A stretch of 40,618 bases of DNA from Streptomyces altiplanensis. GTDB lineage: Bacteria; Actinomycetota; Actinomycetes; Streptomycetales; Streptomycetaceae. The notes under the pieces are model-generated. The model made no database searches. It worked only from the letters and a program-made list of their open reading frames with translations, and had not been told where the DNA came from. Shown here piece after piece: positions 10,314 through 19,600 of the stretch (position 1 is the stretch's first letter; each line of letters starts with the position of its first letter). Location of the stretch: NCBI GenBank assembly GCA_003719395.1, contig RHMC01000056.1, forward strand, positions 1-40,618, written 5' to 3'. Both the position numbers and the translations under genes were made by a program.

Positions 10314-10403
10314 GACGCACTCTCCTTGGCGGAAAGGAGCGGGAGGCAGGATGCGGGAAGGCAGGATGCGGGGCGCGGCGAAACTATCGTGCCGAGAAAG
10401 CGT

Positions 10404-10415
10404 CTACGCGCGTAG
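10404..10415. promoter_or_regulatory. Palindromic operator candidate upstream of the transporter ATPase
   Basis: Perfect 12-bp palindrome CTACGCGCGTAG about 90 bases upstream of the ATPase coding start, beside a possible TTGATA -35 box on the minus strand. A 10/12 copy lies ahead of the BMP gene, so both probably bind the same LacI- or GntR-type repressor. The regulator is not in the window. Confidence 0.55.
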
Positions 10416-10452
10416 TTCTGCCGAATATCAAAAAGAGCTGGGCAGTATGCGG

Positions 10453-10499
10453 CCCGGGGGCCGGAGAGGCGGCAGGAACCGCCTCCCCGGTCCCCCGGG
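10453..10499 (-). terminator. Strong hairpin between the binding-protein gene and the transporter genes
   Basis: Long inverted repeat: an outer CCCGGGGG/CCCCCGGG stem of 8 bp, then a 12-bp stem with one mismatch (CCGGAGAGGCGG/CCGCCTCCCCGG), a 6-base loop and a one-base bulge. It starts 23 bases after the BMP gene stop and has no U tract. It probably terminates or attenuates BMP transcripts, so that the binding protein is made in excess over the membrane subunits. Confidence 0.7.
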
Positions 10500-10521
10500 T
10501 CTCACGTCGTGGCCGGTGGCC

Positions 10522-11565
10522 CTACGGCGCGGTCCTGACCTTGATCTTGCCGGCGACGACGTCGGCCTTCGCCTTGTCGACGGCGGCGATGAGGTCCGTC
10601 ATCTTCTGGTACGCCGGGTTGGAGTCGGACAGGCCGACACCGTCCTCCGCGAGGCCGTAACGGACCTCACCGGACTGCGGCTTGCCGTCCTTGACCGACT
10701 TGATCAGGTTGTAGACCGAGTCGGAGACGTCCTTGGTCACCGAAGTGAGGATCTTGTCCTTGTACTTCGCCAGACCGGGCTGCTTGTACTGGTCCGAGTC
10801 GACGCCGACGGCCCACTTGCCCTGGCTGGCAGCGGCTTCGATCGCGCCGGAGCCCGCGAGACCGGCGGCGTGGTAGACCACGTCGGCGCCCTTGTCGAGC
10901 TGGCCCTCGGCGGCGGCCTTGCCGAGGTCGGGCTTGGCGAAGCCGTCGAAGTTCGGCGGCTGCGTCAGGTACTGCTTCAGGACCTGGACCTGGGGGTTGG
11001 TGTCCTTGACGCCCTGGGCGAAGCCCGCCTCGAACTTCTTGATCAGCGGGACCTCGACGCCACCGATGAAGCCGACCTTGTTGGTCTTGGTGGCCTTGGC
11101 GGCGGCGACGCCGGCGAGGTAGGAGCCCTGCTCCTCGTTGAAGACCAGGTTCGCGATGTTCTTACCGGTCACCGAGGTGTCGTCGATGATGCCGAAGGTG
11201 GTCTTCGGGAACTTCGGCGCGACCTTCTTGATGGCCGGCGCGTAGGCGAAGCCGACGCCGATCACCGGGTTGTTGCCGGAGCGGGCCAGCTCGGTGAGGC
11301 GCTGGACCTTGTCGGCGTCCGACTCGCCCTCGGAGGGCTCCTGGTCGTTGCCCTTGATGTCGAGGTCCTTCTCGGCCTTCTCCAGCCCGGCGTACGCGGC
11401 GTCGTTGAAGGACTGGTCGCCGCGGCCGCCGATGTCGTACGCGATGGCGGCGCTGGCTTCCTTCGAGTCGGAACCGGAGTCCGATGTCTTGCCACACGCG
11501 GTGGCGGAGAATGCGAGGGCTGTGGACGCAATGGCCACAGTGGCAATCCTGGTTACCCGGCGCAC
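10522..11565 (-). CDS. BMP-family nucleoside-binding lipoprotein
   Basis: Substrate-binding lipoprotein of the nucleoside importer (Bmp/PnrA family), 347 residues. An N-terminal signal (MRRVTRIATVAIASTALAF) ends in a lipobox-like SATAC, so the mature protein should be anchored by its lipidated Cys. The mature part has AYDIGGRGDQSFNDAAYAG, the purine-stacking and ribose-binding start of the family, then VGFAYAPAIKKVAPKFPKTTF, VGFIGGVEVPLIKKFEAGF and a late VDSDQ. The start is GTG 11565, with AAGGAG seven bases upstream. It is transcribed ahead of the ATPase and permeases but separated from them by a hairpin and its own operator-like site. Confidence 0.94.
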   Translation of the reverse strand: MRRVTRIATVAIASTALAFSATACGKTSDSGSDSKEASAAIAYDIGGRGDQSFNDAAYAGLEKAEKDLDIKGNDQEPSEGESDADKVQRLTELARSGNNPVIGVGFAYAPAIKKVAPKFPKTTFGIIDDTSVTGKNIANLVFNEEQGSYLAGVAAAKATKTNKVGFIGGVEVPLIKKFEAGFAQGVKDTNPQVQVLKQYLTQPPNFDGFAKPDLGKAAAEGQLDKGADVVYHAAGLAGSGAIEAAASQGKWAVGVDSDQYKQPGLAKYKDKILTSVTKDVSDSVYNLIKSVKDGKPQSGEVRYGLAEDGVGLSDSNPAYQKMTDLIAAVDKAKADVVAGKIKVRTAP

Positions 11566-11624
11566 GGGAGGGCTCCTTCAACCTGACCGAAGCGCCTCTG
11601 CCGGCGCTGGTTTCGCGGCGATCG

Positions 11625-11636
11625 TAACGCGCGTAG
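11625..11636. promoter_or_regulatory. Operator-like palindrome upstream of the BMP gene
   Basis: TAACGCGCGTAG matches the perfect palindrome at 10404-10415 at 10 of 12 positions and keeps the symmetric ACGCGCGT core. It lies about 60 bases upstream of the start codon and overlaps TACGAT, a plausible -10 box on the minus strand, which would suit repression. Confidence 0.5.
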
Positions 11637-11702
11637 ATGCCGGATAAGCGACCGTACGACAGCTGTTATCGGATCGTCGTGAACAGAAAGCGCCGTGGCT
11701 GG

Positions 11703-12961
11703 TTACGAACGGTGTCCGTCGAGCAACGCGGCGGCGGTGAAGAGCTCGACGCCGGCCTCGATCGCGGCCTCGTCCACGTCGAAGTCACCGCGGTGCAGGT
11801 CGCGTCGGGCGGTGTCGCCCGGAGTGCGCACGCCCAGGCGGGCCATCGCGCCCGGGACCTGCTCCAGGTACCAGGAGAAGTCCTCGCCGCCGAGGCTCTG
11901 CTCGGTGTCCTCGATCGCGTGCAGCCCGCGCCGGGCGGCCATCGCGTCGGTGAGCAGCTCGGTGACGGCGTGCTCGTTCACGACCGGCGGGACGCCGCGG
12001 ACGTAGTTGATCTCCGACTTGGCGCCGTGCAGGGTCGCGATCTCGTCGATCGCGGCGTGGATCAGGTCCGGGGCCTCGTGCCAGGCGCCGAGGTCCAGGC
12101 AGCGGACGGTGCGGCGAGTACGGCGCGCTGCGGGATGACGTTGCAGGCGTGGCCGGACTCGATGCGGCCCCAGGTCACCGCGAGTCCCGCGCGCGCGTCG
12201 ACGCGGCGGGCGACCAGCGCCGGGACGTCGGTGGCGACCCTGGCGACGGCCGTGACCAGGTCGGTGGTGAGGTGCGGGCGGGCGGTGTGGCCGCCGGGGC
12301 CGTCAGCGAGATCTCGATCCGGTCGCAGGCCGAGGTGATCGGGCCGGTGCGCAGACCGACGCGGCCCGCGTCGACCTTGGGGTCGCAGTGCACCGCGATG
12401 ATCCTGCCCACGCCGTCGAGACCGCCGGCCTCGATCACGCCGAGCGCGCCGCCGGGCATCATCTCCTCGGCGGGCTGGAAGATCAGCCGTACCGGCTGCG
12501 TCAGCAGGCCCTGGCGGGCCAGGTCGGCGAGGACCAGGCCGGCGCCGAGCACCACCGTGGTGTGGACGTCGTGACCGCAGGCGTGCGCGCGGTCGGGGAC
12601 CGTGGAGCGGTACGGGACGTCCGCCTTGGTGTCCGGGATGGGCAGCGCGTCGATGTCGGCGCGCATGGCCAGGATCGGACGTGCGCCGTCGTGGCCGGCG
12701 GCGCCAGCCGGCCCGGCCCGTGCCGATGTCGCAGACGAGCCCGGTGCCCGAGGGAAGCACACGCGGCGCCAGACCTGCCTGCTCCAGGCGGGCCTTGATC
12801 GCCGCGGTGGTGCGGAACTCCTGATTGCCGAGCTCGGGGTGCATGTGCAGGTCGCGACGGAAGGCGATCAGCTCAAGACGCAGGCTCTCGGGCAGCGTGC
12901 CGGGGAGCGGGACCATCCCGGGCAGTGCTGCTTCTTCGGACTCGCAGATCAGGTGGCTCAT
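11703..12961 (-). CDS. M20-family amidohydrolase / N-acyl-amino-acid deacylase (frameshifted)
   Basis: Metallopeptidase-type amidohydrolase of the M20D (IAA-amino-acid hydrolase-like) group, expected to cleave N-acyl amino acids using two metal ions. Motifs in order: FRRDLHMHPELGNQEF, MRADIDALPIPDTK (metal Asp), PDRAHACGHDVHTT (metal His), RLIFQPAEE (catalytic Glu pair) and EDTEQSLGGEDFSWYLE near the C-terminus. Three single-base shifts are inferred, near 12712, at 12302 (expected LTGPGGHTARPH) and near 12115. The start is ATG 12961 (MSHLICESEE). It lies 120 bases upstream of the BMP gene in the same direction and could be read with it, though the operator-like site lies between. The natural substrate cannot be inferred. 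Confidence 0.88.
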
Positions 12962-13216
12962 CCCTGAAAGGGTAGGCGCCTCAGGGGGGTGACTGACCAG
13001 TGATCTACAAAACTTCAGTCGCATAGGGGAAAGAAAAACGGCCGCGCGGTGCATGGAGCCCGGCCGGGGTGGGTAAGCTGCGCGGCTCTCATTGCGCCGT
13101 CGAGCTGGTGTTTTGCCCCCGTACCGGGCCTGCCCCGCGGTCCGCCTCCCCGCGCGCGGACTCGCTCCCTCGTGTGCGATGTCACATATGTGTCGAACTA
13201 GACATTCGGCGGACAT
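12962..13216. other. Intergenic region
   Basis: About 255 bases without a credible gene. The first 90 bases downstream of the glycan locus are AT-richer and precede the amidohydrolase start, so a promoter is likely there. A 10-bp palindrome CACATATGTG lies at 13183-13192, close to the stop of the glycosyltransferase-like gene; its role is unknown. Confidence 0.4.
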
Positions 13217-14317
13217 TCAGCCCAGGGCCGGGAGGCGCTGGACGTCGCGGGCCGTGGTGGTGACGCCCGACAGGAAGCCCTGGGCGCGGGGTGAGGCCGT
13301 GTCCTGCAGCCACTGCGGGTTCACGTCGCAGACCGCGACCCGTACGCCCGTGCCCGCCAGCGCGAGCGGGAGGGTGTGCACGACGGTCGAGGGGAAGCTG
13401 AGGATCGTACGGCCGATCGGGCCGCGCCGGGCTATGAGCTCCAGCGGCAGGTCGGGGCGGACGTCTCCCAGGCCCGTCTCGACGGCGAGGCGGTGCAGCT
13501 TGTCGGTGCTCTCGCGGCGGTGGGCGAAGTAGCGGGTGGCGCCGTGGGTCCGGGCCAGGGCGGAGACCGCCTCGACGTACCGGTCGGGGTCGACGACCCC
13601 CGTCTCGACCAGCGAGGTGCCGACCAGGTCGGCGCCGCGCGAGACGACGGGGCGGCCCGAAGCGGGCCCGGGTCCAGCCGAAGCCGTTGGCGGTGACGGT
13701 GATCCCCGGGGCCCGCTCCACGGGCATCGAGGTGAAGATCTCGACGGTGCGGGCGGTCGTCGGGGTGAGGCGGCGGCGCGCCGCCGCCGAAACCGGCCCG
13801 AAGACGAAGTCGCGCGCCGCCCGGCGGCCGCCGCGCCGGTGCCAGCGCTCCAGGTCGCTCGCCGCCGGTGAGCTGGGCGATGAACTCCATGGTGGCCGTG
13901 CCGTCGTCGACGACGACCAGGTCCCGGGCGCGCGTGATCATCAGCAGCAGCTGCACGTACCGCGAGAACGGGTCGCCGATGACGGTCGCGGCGCGCCCGG
14001 CGCAGGGCGGACGCCAGCCCGCCGATGGTCTGGAACGGCGCCCCCGCCCCGCCACGGGCCTCCTCCCACCGCACCCGCATGCCTTCGTGGCGGGCGAGCT
14101 CCGCCATGCGCCGCATCTGGCCGCGGGTCATGGGGTCGGTGGGCGACAGGACGACGACCGTGAGGCCGTGCCTCTGGGGATCCGCCTGCGCGTGGGCCCA
14201 CTCCAGGACGTTCAGGAGCTGGACGGGGCTCTCGACGAAGGCGAGGGTCTCGGAGGCTTCCGAGGCGTGGGACGCCTCGGAGACCTCGGTGGCGGAGGGG
14301 CCGGGGGTGCCGTTCAC
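13217..14317 (-). CDS. Sialyltransferase-like glycosyltransferase of the nonulosonate locus (frameshifted)
   Basis: The start is GTG 14317, 21 bases after the neuB stop, with GAGGT upstream. The first 100 residues contain TLAFVESPVQLLNVLEWAH, the opening strand typical of GT52/polysialyltransferase-like enzymes, and the middle part, in another frame, has RYVQLLLMITRARDLVVVDDG. The C-terminal 120 residues are in frame with the TGA at 13217 and contain THGATRYFAHRRESTDKLH and SFPSTVVHTLPLAL, consistent with an His-x-R-E and Ser-Thr donor-binding region of this fold. At least three frameshifts are inferred (near 13990, 13870 and 13665). Neighbourhood with neuB and neuA argues for transfer of a CMP-activated nonulosonic acid; this is inference. 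Confidence 0.6.
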   Translation of the reverse strand: MNGTPGPSATEVSEASHASEASETLAFVESPVQLLNVLEWAHAQADPQRHGLTVVVLSPTDPMTRGQMRRMAELARHEGMRVRWEEARGGAGAPFQTIGGLASALRRARRDRHRRPVLAVRAAAADDHARPGPGRRRRRHGHHGVHRPAHRRRATWSAGTGAAAAGRRATSSSGRFRRRRAAASPRRPPAPSRSSPRCPWSGPRGSPSPPTASAGPGPASGRPVVSRGADLVGTSLVETGVVDPDRYVEAVSALARTHGATRYFAHRRESTDKLHRLAVETGLGDVRPDLPLELIARRGPIGRTILSFPSTVVHTLPLALAGTGVRVAVCDVNPQWLQDTASPRAQGFLSGVTTTARDVQRLPALG

Positions 14318-14338
14318 GGCGACTTCGACCTCGGTCCG

Positions 14339-15265
14339 TCAGACCGCGACGGGCTCGCGGTCGGCGCCCTCGGCGACGACACCCGCGACCCGGCGCAGCT
14401 TCTTCATCGGACCGAGCTCGGACTCGTACACCTTCTTGACGCCGTCACCGAGGGAGGCCTCGATGGTGCGGATGTCGCGGACCAGGCGGGCCAGGCCGCC
14501 GGGCTCGACGGAGGCGGCCTGGTCGGAGCCCCACATGGCGCGGTCGAGGGTGATGTGGCGCTCGACGAACGCGGCGCCGAGGGCGACGGCGGCCAGCGTC
14601 GTCTGGAGGCCGGTCTCGTGGCCGCTGTAGCCGATCGGGACGTTGGGGTACTCGGCCTGGAGCGTGTTGATCACGCGCAGGTTGAGCTCCTCGGCCTTCG
14701 CCGGGTACGTCGACGTGGCGTGGCAGAGCAGGATGTTGTCGCTGCCCAGCACCTCCACGGCGTGGCGGATCTGGCGCGGCGTCGACATGCCGGTGGAGAG
14801 GATGACCGTGCGGCCGGTGGCGCGCAGCGAGCGCAGCAGCTCGTCGTCCGTGAGGGACGCGGAGGCGACCTTGTGGGCGGGTACGTCGAACTTCTCCAGG
14901 AAGGCGACGGCCTCGGTGTCCCACGGGGAGGCGAACCAGTCGATGCCGCGCTTCCTGCAGTGCTCGTCGATGGCGCGGTACTCGTCCTCGCCGAACTCGA
15001 CGCGGTGACGGTAGTCGATGTACGTCATCCGGCCCCACGGGGTGTCCCGCTCGATGTCCCACTGGTCGCGCGGGGTGCAGATCTCCGGGGTGCGCTTCTG
15101 GAACTTGACCGCGTCGCAGCCGGCGTCGGCGGCGGCGTCGATGAGCGCGAAGGCGTTCTCGATGTCGCCGTTGTGGTTGATGCCGATCTCGCCGGTGACG
15201 TAGACGGGGTGGCCCGGGCCCGCGGTCTTGGAACCGAGGGTGCGGAGGCGGGAGTTGGTGCTCAT
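14339..15265 (-). CDS. neuB: N-acetylneuraminate/nonulosonate synthase (NeuB family), without SAF domain
   Basis: Condenses phosphoenolpyruvate with a hexose-type aldehyde to make a nine-carbon 2-keto-3-deoxy sugar acid (Neu5Ac, Kdn or similar). The barrel signatures are all visible: VTGEIGINHNGDIENAFALI, DAVKFQKRTPEICTP, FASPWDTEAVAFLEKF, HKVASASLTDDELL, ILSTGMSTPRQI, LCHATSTYP, IGYSGHETGLQTTLAAVALGA and VERHITLD. The start is ATG 15265 with AAGGAA upstream. It has 308 residues and stops shortly after the barrel, without the C-terminal antifreeze-like SAF domain of classical ~345-residue NeuB. Streptomyces walls contain teichulosonic acids built on Kdn, so a wall polymer is the likely use. 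Confidence 0.9.
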   Translation of the reverse strand: MSTNSRLRTLGSKTAGPGHPVYVTGEIGINHNGDIENAFALIDAAADAGCDAVKFQKRTPEICTPRDQWDIERDTPWGRMTYIDYRHRVEFGEDEYRAIDEHCRKRGIDWFASPWDTEAVAFLEKFDVPAHKVASASLTDDELLRSLRATGRTVILSTGMSTPRQIRHAVEVLGSDNILLCHATSTYPAKAEELNLRVINTLQAEYPNVPIGYSGHETGLQTTLAAVALGAAFVERHITLDRAMWGSDQAASVEPGGLARLVRDIRTIEASLGDGVKKVYESELGPMKKLRRVAGVVAEGADREPVAV

Positions 15266-15294
15266 GTGGATCTTTTCCTTACGGGGGGGGTGAG

Positions 15295-16190
15295 TTACGG
15301 GGTGAGGGTGGGGGTGCCGGTGGTGAGTGACGGGCCGAGGACCCAGGCGGCGATCTCGGCGATCGCGCCCCTCGCCGCCCGGGACCGCCGTCACGGCGCG
15401 CGCCGCCGCGCGCACCGTGTCGTAGGGCGTTGGCGACCGCCACCGGCCAGCCGACGAGGGCCAGGCAGGACAGGTCGTTGACGTCGTTGCCGGCGTAGAG
15501 CACCCGCTCGGGTGCCACGCCCTGCTCCTCGCACCACTGCTTGAGGGCGAGGTCCTTGCGGTCGATGCCGTGGAGCACGGGGATGCGCAGCTTGCGGGCC
15601 CGTGCGGCGACGACCGCGTTCTGTTCCGTGGACAGGATCAGCAGCTTGAGCCCCGCCTTGCGCAGGGCCGCGATGCCGAGCCCGTCGCCGCGGTGCACGG
15701 CGACGAGTTCGCGTCCTTCGGAGTCGATCAGCACCCGGTCGTCGGTCTGGGTGCCGTCGAAGTCGATGACGACGGCGTCGATGTCGTCGCGGGTGGGGAG
15801 GGCGCCCGGTGTCTCCTGCGGGTCGAGGAGCGGCGCGAGGGCGCGGGCGCGGGCCAGGTCGTGCGGGTCGTCGATCTCCAGGACGCGGGCCGGGTCCGTG
15901 ACGACGAGCGCGGTCCGCCCGAAGAAGCGGTGCCCGGCCTTGCGGAATCCGGCGGCGTCCATGGCGTACGCCGCGCCGGTCTCCAGGAAGTCCTGCGGAC
16001 GGTCCTGGCGGCGGGGGCGGAAGCTCTTGTCGTGGTTGACGCCTTCCGCGGCGGACTCGGCGGACGCGGTGGACTCGCGCCAGACGAAGCCGTGGAAGGG
16101 GGCCACCGTGTGGGCCGTGTCCGCGCCGTCCTCGACGACCGCGGCGCAGACGCCGTCGACGTCCTCGCGTATCTGAGCCGGCTCTTCACT
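15295..16190 (-). pseudogene. neuA: 5'-truncated NeuA-like cytidylyltransferase with C-terminal HAD phosphatase domain
   Basis: The 3' two thirds of a CMP-nonulosonate synthetase fused to a KdsC-like HAD phosphatase. From the right it reads HTVAPFHGFVWRE, NHDKSFRPRRQDRPQDFLETGAAYAMDA (cytidylyltransferase core), then DIDAVVIDFDGTQTDDRVLID, GIAALRKAGLKLLILSTEQ and LYAGNDVNDLSCLALVGWPVAVANA (HAD motifs I-IV). About 120 N-terminal residues, including the CTP-binding segment, are missing: homology fades at about 16165-16190 and an in-frame TAG follows near 16200. Two further base shifts near 15420 and 15370 precede the natural end at TAA 15295. It lies 29 bases ahead of neuB. With no start or CTP site it should be inactive, unless the junction is an assembly artefact. 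Confidence 0.8.
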
Positions 16191-16646
16191 CTCTCCGAGC
16201 TACTCGATACAGCTGCCGACGACCAGCACGCTCTGGTGACCACAGCGGGCGGCGGCCAAGGCACTACCGGACTGGCAGTCCTGCGCACAGGACAACGCTC
16301 CGCATGGCAGCCGCTCCCCCACGACGGCATGGGAGCCGTACTCGACCCGGTTGAGCTGCCCCAGCAGATCGCCCGGCTACTGGCTCTCCTCCTCAGGTTG
16401 CCACTGCCCGACCCGCTGTCCGTCGCCCTGGGTATCGGTATCGATCCAGCCACCATGGTCAGCGAAGACACCATGAGCCGCTTGCCCCGTAGCACGGCCC
16501 AGTTCCCGATGAGACACGACCTCTTGCGAGTCCACCCGGACGAATCACTCACCATGAAGGAGCTGAACGCCAAGAGCGACAGCGTCGCCGAGGAGCTCGC
16601 TGCTCGCCTGCTCGCCAGCTTCCGTACCCCGCGCCGCAGTTTCTGA
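16172..16646 (+). pseudogene. 5'-truncated gene of unknown function upstream of the STAND ATPase
   Basis: The codon pattern is clearly coding on this strand from about 16172 (LSRLFTLSELLDTAADDQHA) to the TGA at 16646, but no ATG starts the conserved part and further upstream the frame only runs antisense through neuA. The surviving ~155 residues include LPQQIARLLALLLRLPLPDP, SRLPRSTAQFPMRHDLLRV and MKELNAKSDSVAEELAARLL. I do not recognise a family. It ends 24 bases before the STAND gene, so the two probably formed an operon. The 5' end is missing at the same place where neuA is broken. Confidence 0.6.
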
Positions 16647-16670
16647 CGTAGCCGAGAAGAAAGACGCACG

Positions 16671-19600
16671 ATGGACATGAAGAGCGGGCCAGGCGGTACG
16701 TCTCCTGACGCTACGGGCTCTGGCACTCACGCTTCTGTTCAGACGAACTCAGCGACGCACGGCGGCACGGCAAACGCAGTACAGAACGGTAATTTGACGG
16801 TTAATCAGTACTTTCACGCGGATCCCAGCGCGCCTAATCCGTGGCTCACACCGCAGGAAGCGTTCAACGATCCGCAGGCTGCCGCATACTTCAGCCATCA
16901 TTGGGACCTGGTCGGACGATCCGACCTCGTCGAACAACTGCTCTCCTTCGCCTTGGCTGATGACGACACCGAGGGCAGGATCGGTGTCCTCGTGGGCGCG
17001 GCGGGCGGCGGCAAGAGCCGTGTGCTGCAGACGCTCGCGGCAGAGTTCGCCCGCCGCTCTGAAGGCGTCGTGCAAGTGCTGCTCGCCACCGAGGGCGTAC
17101 ATCAGCATGCTGTTGAGCAACTGCCTCAACACGACAGTCTGCTCGTCATCATCGAGGACGCCCACCAACGTCCCGACGAGTTGGCGGCGATCATCCGGGC
17201 ACTCCGCCGTGAACGGCCCGGGGCCGTCCTGGTCGTCTCCACCCGACCGTCCGGCACGACAGTACTCAGGGGGACGTTCAGGCAGTTGCGGGTGGACGAC
17301 GCGCGGGTTTCTACGTGGGAACTCGGCGAACTCTCGACGCAAGATGCCTCCCGCCTCGCAGAACAGGCGCTCGGCGAGGCAAAGCGGCACCTGGCTCGCC
17401 GGCTTGCCGCGACCGTGGGTGATTCACCGTTCCTACTGGTGTTCAGCGCGCTGGAGATCGCACGCGGCAGGCTCGATCCCCAGCGGATGGAGAGCGATGC
17501 CCGCCTGCACCGGGAGGTAGTGGAAGCGTTCATCGAAACGGCCCTGACGGACCCGGCGACGCGCGACCAGGACCGAGCCGTGCTGCACACCGTCGCGGCT
17601 CTGCAGCCCGTGCGCACGGATGTCCCGCGCTTCGTCAAGTCCATGGCGGCACTGCTCGGCACCCCTGACAGCCTCCTTCAGGTCCAGCTGCGCCGGCTGG
17701 TGAGCAGCGGAGTGCTGGCACGCAGGGGTGCCTCGCACCGGATCCTTCCTGATCTCCTGGGCGATGTGCTGCTGGCCGAGGCCGCCATCAATCCGGACAC
17801 CGGCGCCTCCACCGGCTTTCTCGAGCGCGTCCTGGCCGAGACCGACGGAGAACCGCTGACAAACGCACTGGTCAACGCTGGCCGAGTGGACTGGCAGTGG
17901 AGCCGGCTCAGGTCGACCGGCCGGTCCCCCTTCGAGCCGCTGTGGCACACCATCGAACAGGAGTACACCGACGGCGATGCCTCGACCCGCAGCCAGCTCC
18001 TGAAAGTCATACGCAACATCGCCCCGTTCCAGCCACGGCGCGTCCTCGGCCTCCTGCGTCCAGAGGTGGAGGCCGGCCCGGCCGATGCGTCTCGCCTGCT
18101 GGACGACGTTCCTCCGGTGCTGGCTGCGGTTGCGCAGGGCCCCGAGCATCTCGGTGAGGCCCTCGACCTGCTGTGGAAACTCGGACAGCACGACATGCGT
18201 CCCCTCCGCTCGTCCTCCCAGTCGGCACTGGGGCTATTGAGCGACCTCGCCTCCTACTCACCCAACAAGCCCTTGCTCTACCAGGAAGCGGTGGTCGAAG
18301 CGGTCGCCCGATGGGCGCAACAAGGCCCGGTGCGCACCGCCGACCGAATGCCATTCGCCCTGCTGGGCCGGATCTTCGAGCCCGTGGCGGAGGGACACGA
18401 GTTCGACGGCCGGACGCTCACCATCTCGCGTCTGCCGCTGCTGGCTGAGCGTGTGGCGCCGGTGCGCGACCGGGCGTACCGGGTACTGCTCGAGGCGTAC
18501 GGCTCGGCGGACCGTATCAGGGCGGGCGTGGCGGCACGGAGTTTCGCGGAGGCTCTCAGCGGCCAGGTCGGCAGTTCGCAGACTGGCTGGTGCCCGCACT
18601 GGAGGCGTTGGCGGCGCGCACACGTGAAGTCCGCCCGGGCCGTTGGTGGCGCTGGCCGTGCGGCGGTCGGTCCACTGGCATGTGGCGTACGGCTCTCCGG
18701 ATGCCGCGGCCGCAGCGCGCGTAGTCCTGGAAGCCCTGCCTGACTCGCTTCCGCACCGGCTTGCCGTACTGCTGCACAGCGACTGCCACGAATGGTCGGT
18801 AGGCGAGGACTACGACTACGAAGCGACCGAGAACAGCTGGAGCCGTCGACTGGCCGAGGCATCCTCCCAGGCCGCAGTTTGGGACGACGCCACGGCCTGG
18901 GACGCCTTGCGCGACCTGCTGGAGCAAGGGATACAGATATTCGCCGAGGCTCCGCCAGGTTGCACGGCCCTCATCGCCGGCATGGCCTCGGAACGACCTA
19001 CGCGTGCGGCGGCAATCATCCGCGGAGCCCTGGAGTGCAGCGACATCACAGCGGATCTCGTCCTTCCGCCAGCGTTGAAAGCCCTGTGGAAGGACGAGCC
19101 CGACACTGCCTGGGAGATGGCGGCGGAACTTGCGGACGCCAGTCGCGCCGCACCGGTCCGCGCCGTGCTCCGAGCCAGCGCGGCACGGCTGGCGGCAGGG
19201 GACGTACTGCATCCACACGAACTCGCGATTGCCCGTCAGCTGGCCACCCGTGCCGACAGCGCCATGGGCACGGATGTCTTGCGCCTGGCCGTCTCGATGA
19301 TCCGCAATGCGGCTTCGCGCGAAGACGCCATCGCGCTTGTCTGCTCAGTTCCGTTCTCCGGTCTGGCGCGAGGCGCGGCGGACTTCTGCTGGGCATTCAT
19401 CGGCCCGGCCGGCCTGTCGTGGTCCGAGTTCACCCCGGAGCAACGGAAATGGTGTCTGGCGGAGTTGGCCAAGACACGGACGATCGATGACCATCGAGTC
19501 AAGTCGGCCATCGCGGCCCTGTCGGAAAGTCACGAAGACGAGGCGTTGGACCTGCTGCTGGCACGGCTGGAGTCGTGGGAGCAGGATCCCAAGCCGGGCT

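Noticed and set aside
1..16160. Large plus-strand ORFs antisense to the nucleoside and neu genes
   Set aside because: They are shadows. All recognisable motifs, ribosome sites and overlapping start/stop pairs are on the minus strand.
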